Shown here: positions 7,975 through 15,308 of the stretch, piece by piece
How the letters are laid out: each line of letters begins with the position of its first letter
Position numbering within the stretch: position 1 is the stretch's first letter
Notes under the pieces: generated by a model
Databases searched by the model: none
Told to the model about the DNA's origin: nothing
What the model saw: the letters and a program-made list of their open reading frames with translations, nothing else
From: an uncultured Flavobacteriales bacterium
Lineage (GTDB): Bacteria > Bacteroidota > Bacteroidia > Flavobacteriales > Crocinitomicaceae
Reading direction: 5' to 3'
Length of the DNA stretch: 64,000 nt
Assembly (NCBI GenBank): GCA_946479285.1
Contig: CAMLFH010000009.1
Location: forward strand, 1 to 64,000
Translations under genes and position numbers: made by a program

Positions 7975-8301
7975 CTATTTCAGCTTTTCATTGTTGTGAT
8001 GCCGATCAGCATCTCTTCCTGTTTTCTTTGCAAGGTTTTTCTCCAAAGCTTCTTCGAGGTCAATTCCGGTTTGATTGGCCAAACAGATCAATACAAAAAG
8101 CACATCGGCCAGTTCGTCTCCCAGGTCTTTGCCTTTATCGCTTTCCTTTTCGCTTTGTTCACCATACCTGCGTGCGATAATTCGTGCTACTTCCCCAACT
8201 TCTTCCGTAAGCATGGCCATGTTCGTCAATTCATTGAAATAACGGACTCCCACTTCTTTGATCCATTGATCGACTTTTTGTTGTGCTTCTGAAATTTCCA
8301 T
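7975..8301 (-). CDS. MazG-type nucleotide pyrophosphohydrolase
   Basis: This 108-residue protein has the MazG signature: LTEEVGEVAR at about residues 31-40 (E33, E34, E37) and DLGDELADVLF at about 59-69 (E63, D66). The family hydrolyses NTPs, often non-canonical ones. A longer open frame to 8565 exists but overlaps the dtd gene, and family members begin at MEISEAQQK, so the ATG at 8301 is chosen. Its ATG shares one base with the dtd stop (TAATG), indicating translational coupling. The order rsgA, dtd, mazG is one I recall from other Flavobacteriia. The HHNNEK tail is unremarkable. Confidence 0.88.
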   Translation of the reverse strand: MEISEAQQKVDQWIKEVGVRYFNELTNMAMLTEEVGEVARIIARRYGEQSEKESDKGKDLGDELADVLFVLICLANQTGIDLEEALEKNLAKKTGRDADRHHNNEKLK

Positions 8302-8753
8302 TATTCCCTGTTTTTTGAATCGATTAGAATTGTAACTGGTCCATCGTTGAGCAAATCTACCTTCATATCCGCTCCGAATGATCCGGATTGAACTGTTTTC
8401 CCCAATGCCGAACCTGCTTTCTGAATGAAGGATTCGTAAAGCGGGATGGCTTGTTCGGGTCGGGCTGCAGCTATGAAGCTCGGTCTGTTTCCTTTTTTGG
8501 TAGATGCATGTAGGGTAAACTGGCTCACCACCAATAATTCTCCGCCGACATCCTGCAAAGAGCAATTCATTTTGCCTTCTTCATCTGAGAAAATACGCAT
8601 CTGGATCGTTTTTTGGATCAACCAGTCCACGTCTTCTTCCGAATCGGTTTGTTCGATGCCCAAAAGCACTAATAAACCCAAGTCAATTTGACCGATTATC
8701 TGATTTTCTACTGTAACACTTGCTCGGGAAACCCGCTGAATGACTAGTCGCAT
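8301..8753 (-). CDS. dtd: D-aminoacyl-tRNA deacylase
   Basis: This 150-residue cytoplasmic enzyme removes D-amino acids (and glycine mischarged on tRNA-Ala) from tRNA. The two family motifs are both present: SQFTLHAST at about residues 77-85 and the cross-subunit GPVTILID near residue 138, which form the Gly-cisPro active site. The length is standard. The -7 element TACCTTTG lies at 8759-8766 and ends 5 nt upstream of the ATG, so the transcript may have almost no leader. The downstream MazG-type gene overlaps by one base. Confidence 0.95.
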   Translation of the reverse strand: MRLVIQRVSRASVTVENQIIGQIDLGLLVLLGIEQTDSEEDVDWLIQKTIQMRIFSDEEGKMNCSLQDVGGELLVVSQFTLHASTKKGNRPSFIAAARPEQAIPLYESFIQKAGSALGKTVQSGSFGADMKVDLLNDGPVTILIDSKNRE

Positions 8754-8758
8754 AAGCT

Positions 8759-8766
8759 CAAAGGTA
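8759..8766 (-). promoter_or_regulatory. -7 promoter element (TACCTTTG) for dtd
   Basis: It matches TAnnTTTG and ends 5 nt before the dtd ATG, predicting a start of transcription at or next to the start codon. Confidence 0.6.
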
Positions 8767-8825
8767 ATTTTATTATCCCAAAGAAAACGCTGCTTCTTTC
8801 TCGAACTATTTCTTCGTTATATAAC

Positions 8826-8850
8826 GATATTATAATATCATGACATCATG
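8826..8850. repeat. AT-rich palindrome with ATATCATGACATCATG
   Basis: It contains a perfect 14-nt palindrome (GATATTATAATATC, 8826-8839), then ATATCATGACATCATG. The latter differs by one base from part of the perfect palindrome at 30533-30556. It lies immediately after the rsgA stop codon. Confidence 0.55.
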
Positions 8851-8853
8851 CTT

Positions 8854-9813
8854 TTACTCCAAACCCCGCTTATTCCTGCGATGTACATCGTCATCGTCTC
8901 CGGTCATTAGTTGCAGGTATGTAAAGTAACGGCTCTCATAAATTTCACCGCTTTTGACAGCTTCTTTCACAGCACAAGCCGGCTCATTCAAATGCTGGCA
9001 ATTGTGAAACTTGCATTGACCTATTAACTCACGCATTTCCGGGAAATAATGAGAAATCACTTCTTTTTCCAGGTCCACAATCCCAAAAGCACGGATTCCG
9101 GGAGTATCAATGATAAATCCACCCGACTGCAAAGGATGCATTTCCGCAAAAGTGGTGGTATGCTGCCCCTGGTGATGAGCGGATGAAATTTCTCCGACAC
9201 GCAAATCCAAATTCGGATCTAAGGCATTCACTAAAGTACTTTTCCCTGTTCCGGAATGCCCGGCAATCATGACCTGTTGATCTTTAATTTCTTCTCTTAA
9301 AAATTCAATGTCTTTATCATTTGTTGCAGAAATACCATGACAAGGATAACCTATCGATTCATACATGAACATGATTGCTTTCAAATCCAGCAAACCTTCG
9401 TCATCTAACAAATCGACTTTATTAAAGATCAGTGTTGTAGGAATTCGGAATGACTCTGCGGCAACCAAAAAACGGTCGATAAACACAAAATGCGTTTCAG
9501 GATATTTCAGTGTAACCATGAGGTAAGCGCGATCCACATTTGCAGCAAGAATATGCATCTGCTTGCTCAGGTTCGTGCTCTTTCGAACGATGTAATTTTC
9601 ACGCAGTTCGTAGTCTACAATCACCCGTTTTCCTTCCTCATCAATTTTAGGGTCCAGGATCACAATGTCGCCAACAGCAATCGGATTGGTGGTTTTTAAG
9701 CCCTGGAGTTTCAATCTTCCGCGGACTCTGCATTCCACCACATCTCCGGTTGGCATCAGAACCTGGTACCATTTCCCCGTTGACTTTAAAACTCTTCCGC
9801 GCAGATCAATCAT
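8854..9813 (-). CDS. rsgA: ribosome small subunit-dependent GTPase A
   Basis: This 319-residue circularly permuted GTPase assists late maturation of the 30S subunit. An N-terminal OB fold (about residues 1-70) precedes the G domain. In it the NKVD motif (131-134) comes before the P-loop GHSGTGKST (185-193) and the DTPG motif (near 236), which is the permuted order. A C-terminal zinc knuckle is visible as CKFHNCQHLNEPAC. The length is normal. A -7 element TATCTTTG ends 4 nt before the ATG (9818-9825), predicting a very short or absent leader. It heads the rsgA, dtd, mazG series, though dtd also has its own promoter. Confidence 0.95.
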   Translation of the reverse strand: MIDLRGRVLKSTGKWYQVLMPTGDVVECRVRGRLKLQGLKTTNPIAVGDIVILDPKIDEEGKRVIVDYELRENYIVRKSTNLSKQMHILAANVDRAYLMVTLKYPETHFVFIDRFLVAAESFRIPTTLIFNKVDLLDDEGLLDLKAIMFMYESIGYPCHGISATNDKDIEFLREEIKDQQVMIAGHSGTGKSTLVNALDPNLDLRVGEISSAHHQGQHTTTFAEMHPLQSGGFIIDTPGIRAFGIVDLEKEVISHYFPEMRELIGQCKFHNCQHLNEPACAVKEAVKSGEIYESRYFTYLQLMTGDDDDVHRRNKRGLE

Positions 9814-9817
9814 ACCA

Positions 9818-9825
9818 CAAAGATA
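9818..9825 (-). promoter_or_regulatory. -7 promoter element (TATCTTTG) for rsgA
   Basis: It is a perfect TAnnTTTG match ending 4 nt before the rsgA ATG. A TTTG at 9842-9845 on the same strand is 16 nt further upstream and could be the -33 element. Confidence 0.65.
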
Positions 9826-10029
9826 CTTAAAAAGCTAACCACAAAGAGCACGAAGCACACAAGGAATAGTTTGGAGGAATGTAAAGAATATTTGAGAAAG
9901 CTCCCGATTACTTCTCAAAAGCCAGCCTTACAATCCCTTCACGCCTTTGCGGTAAAAAGTCAGGCGTTTTTTAACCAAACCAACTTTATTCCGTTGGCAA
10001 TCGTTATCTTCGTAGCCAAAGTTTTTAGT

Positions 10030-10932
10030 ATGTCGATTGAAGTAAAGAACCTTTCCAAATATTACGGTGAACAAGCAGCAGTGAACGATATTACTTTTTC
10101 CGTTGGAAAAGGTGAGATCATTGGTTTCCTTGGGCCAAACGGAGCAGGTAAATCAACGACAATGAAAATGATCACCGGATTTATTCCTTCATCTCAGGGA
10201 GAAATCAGTGTGTGTGGAATTCCTGTTTCTGTAGATTCTATTGAAACCCGGAAACGAATCGGTTATCTTCCTGAAAACAATCCTTTGTATCTTGACATGT
10301 ACGTGAAGGAATACCTGGAATTTGTAGGAAAAATATACAAGGTAAAAAATCTGAAAGAACGCGTAAAAGAGATGATCAAATTGGTTGGGCTTGAAGTAGA
10401 GCAAAACAAAAAGATCGGAATGCTTTCCAAAGGTTACCGCCAGCGTGTAGGTCTTGCTCAGGCAATTATTCACAACCCGGATGTATTGATTTTGGATGAG
10501 CCGACTTCCGGTCTGGATCCGAACCAATTGGTTGAAATCCGTGAATTGATCCGAAGAATCGGGAAGGAAAAAACAGTGATGCTTTCTACGCACATCTTGC
10601 AGGAAGTGGAAGCCATTTGCGACCGTGTTGTGATTATACGACAGGGTAAACTGGTTGCGGATAATTTAGCTTCCAACTTACAATTGGCAACAGACACACA
10701 AGTTGTCTATGCTGAATTTGACGGATCTGTAACGAAAAACCTACTTCAAAAAATTCCGGGTGTTTCAAAAATTGAACGTGTTACGGATTCTACTTACCTC
10801 ATCGAAAGTCAATCGATAGATGATTTACGTAAAACGGTAGCGCAATTTGCGCAGAAAAACAACTTATTGGTCCTGACTTTGAGAACGGAAGAAAAATCAT
10901 TGGAAGAAGTCTTCAAGTCATTGACGAAATAA
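10030..10932 (+). CDS. gldA: gliding motility-associated ABC transporter ATP-binding protein
   Basis: This 300-residue ABC ATPase closely resembles GldA, the ATPase of the GldAFG transporter needed for gliding in Flavobacterium johnsoniae. The nucleotide-binding motifs are complete: Walker A GPNGAGKST (35-43), signature LSKGYRQRVGLAQ (about 133-145), Walker B LILDEPTSGLDP (about 153-164) and the switch histidine in LSTHIL. The C-terminal part after residue 215 is the regulatory domain shared by DrrA/GldA-type ATPases. The ATG at 10030 (MSIEVKNLSKYYG) is the family start; the open frame continues upstream without similarity. The membrane partners gldF and gldG are not adjacent, so the transporter is encoded in two places. 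Confidence 0.85.
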   Translation: MSIEVKNLSKYYGEQAAVNDITFSVGKGEIIGFLGPNGAGKSTTMKMITGFIPSSQGEISVCGIPVSVDSIETRKRIGYLPENNPLYLDMYVKEYLEFVGKIYKVKNLKERVKEMIKLVGLEVEQNKKIGMLSKGYRQRVGLAQAIIHNPDVLILDEPTSGLDPNQLVEIRELIRRIGKEKTVMLSTHILQEVEAICDRVVIIRQGKLVADNLASNLQLATDTQVVYAEFDGSVTKNLLQKIPGVSKIERVTDSTYLIESQSIDDLRKTVAQFAQKNNLLVLTLRTEEKSLEEVFKSLTK

Positions 10933-10949
10933 TCGCTCTGAACACAGTT

Positions 10950-11627
10950 TCAATTCGTGTCCGGAATAACGTGATCCGCTTTCTCTCCCAAAATCCGTTT
11001 TGCCAAATAATGCATCACATAAATAAGCGGTGTGAGACAAACAGCAATTAGTAATTTGGTCAGATAGCCGGTTATTGCCAAAACAAGGACCATTTTCAAG
11101 GAATAGGCACCGGAAAGATACAAACCGATTATTGCAACGATAAATGAATCCACCAACTGAGAAACCACCGTTGACCCCGTACTTCGAAGCCAGATCATTT
11201 TTCCTTTGGTATGCTTATTGAAAAAATGAAAGAGCTGTACATCCAATAATTGGGATACGATAAATGCCAGGATACTTCCCACCATAATCCACAACGAACC
11301 GCCGAAAGCTTTTGCAAATTCAGCATCTGAAAGCCAGGAACCTTTTGCTGTTGGCAGCTGCACGGCGCAGTAGACGATGATAAAACAAAAGGCAATTAAA
11401 CCCGTTGTGATCCAGCTTAATCTGCGAACAGCCTGTTTTCCGAAGTACTCATTCATGACATCTGTCAATAGAAAAACTACCGGCCAGGGTACAATTCCAG
11501 CAATCATTGGAGCTAAATAAGGGCCCATGTAAACCAGTTTGGCAGAGATCAATTCGGCAACAATGGCACTGGTGATGAAAATTCCGGCCATCACCATAAA
11601 TGCTATTTCTTTTCTTGTTCGAAGCAT
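10950..11627 (-). CDS. queuosine precursor transporter, YhhQ/DUF165 family
   Basis: This 225-residue inner-membrane protein has about six hydrophobic helices. Family features are PWPVVFLLTDVMNEYFGK near residue 47 and the SQLLDVQLFHFFNKHTKGK and STVVSQLVDSF segments in the second half. YhhQ-type proteins import queuine-like precursors (preQ0/preQ1) used to modify tRNA wobble positions. A near-match -7 element TATCTTCG lies 6 nt upstream of the ATG (11634-11641, minus strand). It converges on gldA with an 17-nt gap and no clear terminator. Confidence 0.88.
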   Translation of the reverse strand: MLRTRKEIAFMVMAGIFITSAIVAELISAKLVYMGPYLAPMIAGIVPWPVVFLLTDVMNEYFGKQAVRRLSWITTGLIAFCFIIVYCAVQLPTAKGSWLSDAEFAKAFGGSLWIMVGSILAFIVSQLLDVQLFHFFNKHTKGKMIWLRSTGSTVVSQLVDSFIVAIIGLYLSGAYSLKMVLVLAITGYLTKLLIAVCLTPLIYVMHYLAKRILGEKADHVIPDTN

Positions 11628-11633
11628 GAGGGT

Positions 11634-11641
11634 CGAAGATA
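11634..11641 (-). promoter_or_regulatory. -7-like element (TATCTTCG) for the YhhQ-family gene
   Basis: It differs from TAnnTTTG at one base and ends 6 nt before the ATG, the same geometry as several stronger cases in this window. Confidence 0.35.
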
Positions 11642-11726
11642 CTATATTTCCCTCTTTCCGAATCGTGTTCCACGAAACTTCGCACCTAAAAGCTACGCTT
11701 TTTTTAAATTAATTCTCTTCGCTGAA

Positions 11727-11780
11727 CTGCACTAACGCTTGTTCAGTTATCAAAAGCTACGCTTTTTCTTCTATTTTTGC
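11727..11780 (+). repeat. promoter-carrying repeat element, copy B
   Basis: This is the counterpart of 5747-5800. The internal hairpin is AAAAGC-TAC-GCTTTT. A further copy of that hairpin alone (TAAAAGCTACGCTTTTTTTA) lies about 60 nt upstream at 11686-11705. The element ends with the -7 motif used by tyrS. Confidence 0.75.
11772..11779 (+). promoter_or_regulatory. -7 promoter element (TATTTTTG) for tyrS
   Basis: It matches TAnnTTTG and gives a leader of about 50 nt before the tyrS ATG at 11832. Confidence 0.6.
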
Positions 11781-11831
11781 GCCAATAAATAAGAATCCCG
11801 GCGATAAATACCGGAATCAAAAAAAAGACAC

Positions 11832-13112
11832 ATGAAAAAGAATGTCATTGAAGAATTAAGATGGAGAGGAATGATACAGGATATCATGCCCGGTTTGGAA
11901 GAACAACTGCTTAAAGAGATGACATCCGGTTATGTGGGCTTTGATCCGACTTCCGACTCGCTGCACGTAGGAAATTTACTTCCGATAATGCTTTTGAAGC
12001 ACTTCCAGCTGGCAGGACACAAACCATACACTTTGGTGGGGGGAGCTACCGGAATGGTTGGAGATCCGTCCGGAAAATCTGCAGAGCGCAATTTACTCGA
12101 CGAAAAGACCCTGAATCACAATGTGGCTTGTTTCGAGAAGCAATTACGCAAATTTTTGGATTTTGAAGAAGGTGAAAATAAAGCGGAACTGGTGAATAAT
12201 TTCGACTGGATGCGTCATTTCTCGTTCCTGGAATTTATCCGTGATGTTGGAAAACACATTACTGTGAACTACATGAGCGCGAAGGATTCCGTGAAAAAAC
12301 GCATCGAAACGGGAATTTCCTTTACGGAATTTTCTTACCAGTTGATCCAGGGTTACGATTTCCTGCATTTGTACAGAACGAATAACGTAAAAGTGCAATT
12401 CGGTGGTTCCGATCAGTGGGGAAATATCACGACAGGAACGGAATTGGTGCGCAAAATTGCAAGCGGCGAAGCATATGCATTTACCTGTCCTTTGTTGACG
12501 AAGGCAGATGGAGGAAAGTTCGGTAAGACAGAATCCGGAACAGTTTGGCTGGATCCTGAGAAAACAAGTCCTTACGCTTTCTACCAATTCTGGTTAAATG
12601 CAACCGATGCTGATGCTGCAAAACTGATTCGCTTCTACACTTTGAAGACCCAGGAAGAAATTGAAGCAATTGAAAAAGAACACAACGAAGCACCTCATCT
12701 GCGTACCTTGCAAAAAGCAATTGCGGAAGAAGTAACAACTCGTGTTCATGGAAAAGAAGCTTTGGAAATGGCTATCGCGGCGTCTAATATCTTGTTCGGA
12801 AAATCCACTTCGGAAGATTTGAAGAAATTGTCGAACGATGCCTTCCTGAGCGTTTTCGACGGTGTTCCAATGGCAACAATTAAGCGTTCCGAATTAACAG
12901 ATGGAATTAGTATTGTTGACCTATTATCAGCAAGAACAGGGTTTCTACCATCAAACGGAGAAGCGAAACGCGAATTGAAAGCGAATGCTATTTCCTTGAA
13001 CAAAGACAAAGTAAGTGAAGGCACTTTGGTTGGCCCAAGTGATTTGATCAATGAAAAATTCATCCTTTTAGGAAAAGGAAGGAGGAATAATTACATTGTA
13101 ATTGTGGAATAA
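11832..13112 (+). CDS. tyrS: tyrosine--tRNA ligase
   Basis: This 426-residue class I aminoacyl-tRNA synthetase charges tRNA-Tyr. The HIGH-type motif is HVGN (45-48), preceded by the tyrosine pocket segment GYVGFDPTSDSLH. GSDQWGN near residue 192 is a TyrRS hallmark. The KMSKS-type loop reads KFGKTESG (about 230). A C-terminal S4-like RNA-binding domain covers the last 70 residues. It is of normal length and complete. The gene is monocistronic between its own promoter and an inverted repeat at 13124. Confidence 0.96.
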   Translation: MKKNVIEELRWRGMIQDIMPGLEEQLLKEMTSGYVGFDPTSDSLHVGNLLPIMLLKHFQLAGHKPYTLVGGATGMVGDPSGKSAERNLLDEKTLNHNVACFEKQLRKFLDFEEGENKAELVNNFDWMRHFSFLEFIRDVGKHITVNYMSAKDSVKKRIETGISFTEFSYQLIQGYDFLHLYRTNNVKVQFGGSDQWGNITTGTELVRKIASGEAYAFTCPLLTKADGGKFGKTESGTVWLDPEKTSPYAFYQFWLNATDADAAKLIRFYTLKTQEEIEAIEKEHNEAPHLRTLQKAIAEEVTTRVHGKEALEMAIAASNILFGKSTSEDLKKLSNDAFLSVFDGVPMATIKRSELTDGISIVDLLSARTGFLPSNGEAKRELKANAISLNKDKVSEGTLVGPSDLINEKFILLGKGRRNNYIVIVE

Positions 13113-13123
13113 AAACCGTTCAA

Positions 13124-13161
13124 ATCCCGTAGACACGCGATGCGTCACGTGCCTACGGGAT
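13124..13161. repeat. large dyad between convergent genes
   Basis: ATCCCGTAG at one end pairs with CTACGGGAT at the other, and an inner CACG pairs with CGTG around a short loop. It sits between the ends of tyrS and the transglutaminase gene and could stop transcription from both sides. It resembles REP-like dyads with GTAGACACGCGA cores. Confidence 0.65.
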
Positions 13162-13168
13162 CGACCCA

Positions 13169-15211
13169 TTATCTTGGGCGGCTGCCCAATGTTTTCTGGA
13201 AGAAATCTTCCGTTTTTTCGCTCGACTTTAAGATCTGATCAAACATTTCATCTGTACGTTCCTTATTCTTCTCCAGGACTTCAAAATTGTGTTCGGCATT
13301 CTTCTCCTTAAATTCTTTTTCCTTCTCCAGGTTTTTCTGAATGGTGTGATAATGTCCTTCGTAGTAGTTTTCCAGGCGCAACAATTCAGCGCGATCGGAA
13401 TTAAAGGTTCTCAAATCTGTTTCCATCAAAGCCAAAGTCTGGTAATTCAATGAATTCAAGTAACGATTCATGTCGTTAAATTTATAATTCGGATTCTTTT
13501 TTGAATATCCTTTCAAACCTGTCACTCCTCTTTTAATCAATTTCTCCAGCGTTTTGTATTCCTTCCCGATTGCAGCAGGGTACATCAAAGAATCATACGT
13601 TTCCTTGTGAAAACGATACAAACCGCTTAATCCACCCGCAATTTGAGTGTCATATAAAATGATCGAATCGTTGTAATAAATCGGGGCTGAATTGAGAATC
13701 TGAAGATTGGTGTAGCTCATTTCATAGGCCACTTTCAGAAATTTAAAACGATTCTCGTATGTAAGATCCTGGTGTGCGAGTGCATCCCATCGGCTTCTCA
13801 AACTATCTATTCGCATGATGGAATGGAATAAACTGTCTTTCCAAAGTCTGAACGTTGGCGGAACAAGGGTTGAATCGAAACTAACCGGAGTTGAATAGCT
13901 GCTCGATTCAAGCATCAATTTCCCCATTTTTTCTCTGATCGAAGTGATGTCTTTCGAAATTCTCGCTTTTTCCTTTCCAAGTTGTGCCACACTTTTCTTT
14001 TGTTCGGAAATCACTTTTTTCACCAAACTATTGGCAGGTTTATCTGTAGTTTTGAAAATTTTGGTTTCAGCAGAAATAATTCGTTTACTGATTGCATAAG
14101 CTGATTTATTGATCTTCCTGGCAGCTTTACTGTAAAGAGCCACACTGTCGTTGATATCTCTCAGATCCGCAAATTCTTCGTGTAACTGGTCTTTTTCAAT
14201 AATTTCGAAGGATTCTCTAAACTTATCGTTTAGATGCAAGCCCAGGTAATTGAAGTGATGCACTGCCATCGAGCTGTAATTCGCCGGATTGAACTTCAAA
14301 CCATCTTTTGCAACCTTGATCCACTTATCGTTCAGGTTCATAGAAGCATATTCTGAAACATATCCCTCAAAATCTACCGGTTTTCCCGTTTCTTTTTCAA
14401 GGATCGAATCCCAATTTTTTGTTCTTCTGGTAAAATCCTCCATAGAAACAGGATGCTCTCTCAACTGAAATTCAGGTTGGGATGGTAAATGGGATTGTAC
14501 AAACAAATCCGGTTCAACCATATAATTCTCCAGGCTCGGGTAACGGACAAAACCAATATCCGACTTGTAAGAACCCCGTTTCTCTTCCGCCTTTTCAGCC
14601 TTCTTTTTGTCCTTTTTATCCCATTTGTACTGCTTAACTTTCTGACGTTTCTCTTTGGAGATCTTCGCTAGTTTTTTCTGTCGTTTCAAAGTGATCTTTT
14701 CCTTTTTAAGAAGGTCTTCTTTATACTTGGGAATACGGCCAATATAGCCTGCATCCCAGGTAGGATCGCATAAATACCACTTTCGATCTACTTTAAAAGC
14801 CACCCATTCGTGATCAGAACTTGCAATGAGAGGAATGGAATCTGACAAAAACTGGGCAGTATATCCCTCAACAGTTGTTGCTTCAATACCGGCATTTTTT
14901 AAGAGTTCAACAGTTAATGCGCTATATCCCTGGCAAACGGTACTTTTTGCTTTTAGAACTGCTCCGGCCGATTTATACTCCAGGGGTTTTCCTTTTTCAA
15001 TTGCACTATAATCATAGGAAATATTATGCGTGACCCATTGATAAATATGAACCGCTTTCGTGCTGTCATCCACTAAATTTTTCGTCAGATAGGAGGCTAA
15101 GGATTTGGTGTTTTTCCGGGCTTCTTTCGGAACCTTCAGGAATTCGATTTTTTCTTGTGCAAACAAGGTATATCCTGCAAGGAAGGTGATTATTAGGCAG
15201 TAAAGTTTCAT
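13169..15211 (-). CDS. secreted transglutaminase-like cysteine protease-fold protein
   Basis: This 680-residue protein has a signal peptide (MKLYCLIITFLAGYTLFAQ). A transglutaminase-like domain lies at about residues 40-155, with an intact triad: Cys93 in STVCQGYSAL, His134 in DHEWVAF and Asp149 in LCDPTWDAG. Such domains act as proteases or cross-linkers. The segment after it (about 170-215) is extremely lysine rich. The remainder is helical and charged, with likely coiled coils near the C-terminus, and is not recognised. The ATG at 15211 is used because the upstream GTG lies in the -7 element TACCTTTG (15241-15248). Substrate and partner are unknown. Confidence 0.75.
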   Translation of the reverse strand: MKLYCLIITFLAGYTLFAQEKIEFLKVPKEARKNTKSLASYLTKNLVDDSTKAVHIYQWVTHNISYDYSAIEKGKPLEYKSAGAVLKAKSTVCQGYSALTVELLKNAGIEATTVEGYTAQFLSDSIPLIASSDHEWVAFKVDRKWYLCDPTWDAGYIGRIPKYKEDLLKKEKITLKRQKKLAKISKEKRQKVKQYKWDKKDKKKAEKAEEKRGSYKSDIGFVRYPSLENYMVEPDLFVQSHLPSQPEFQLREHPVSMEDFTRRTKNWDSILEKETGKPVDFEGYVSEYASMNLNDKWIKVAKDGLKFNPANYSSMAVHHFNYLGLHLNDKFRESFEIIEKDQLHEEFADLRDINDSVALYSKAARKINKSAYAISKRIISAETKIFKTTDKPANSLVKKVISEQKKSVAQLGKEKARISKDITSIREKMGKLMLESSSYSTPVSFDSTLVPPTFRLWKDSLFHSIMRIDSLRSRWDALAHQDLTYENRFKFLKVAYEMSYTNLQILNSAPIYYNDSIILYDTQIAGGLSGLYRFHKETYDSLMYPAAIGKEYKTLEKLIKRGVTGLKGYSKKNPNYKFNDMNRYLNSLNYQTLALMETDLRTFNSDRAELLRLENYYEGHYHTIQKNLEKEKEFKEKNAEHNFEVLEKNKERTDEMFDQILKSSEKTEDFFQKTLGSRPR

Positions 15212-15240
15212 TTTCAAAAGGTTTGACTTTTTCTTCGGCA

Positions 15241-15248
15241 CAAAGGTA
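15241..15248 (-). promoter_or_regulatory. -7 promoter element (TACCTTTG) for the transglutaminase gene
   Basis: It matches TAnnTTTG and ends 29 nt before the ATG at 15211. Confidence 0.55.
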
Positions 15249-15308
15249 TTTCTTTTTCCGAACTAAAGAGTTAAATCAGTTAGAATTAACTCGAAACGAT
15301 TCCAGGAA

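Noticed and set aside
7872..8292. Open frames on the plus strand opposite the MazG-type and dtd genes
   Set aside because: They are shadows of the minus-strand genes and have no ribosome or family signals.
8302..8565. Longer reading frame for the MazG-type gene
   Set aside because: The extension overlaps dtd almost completely and has no similarity; the ATG at 8301 overlaps the dtd stop by one base, as expected for coupling.
9871..10029. Upstream extension of gldA
   Set aside because: The GldA start MSIEVKN is at 10030; the preceding 53 codons look like non-coding DNA.
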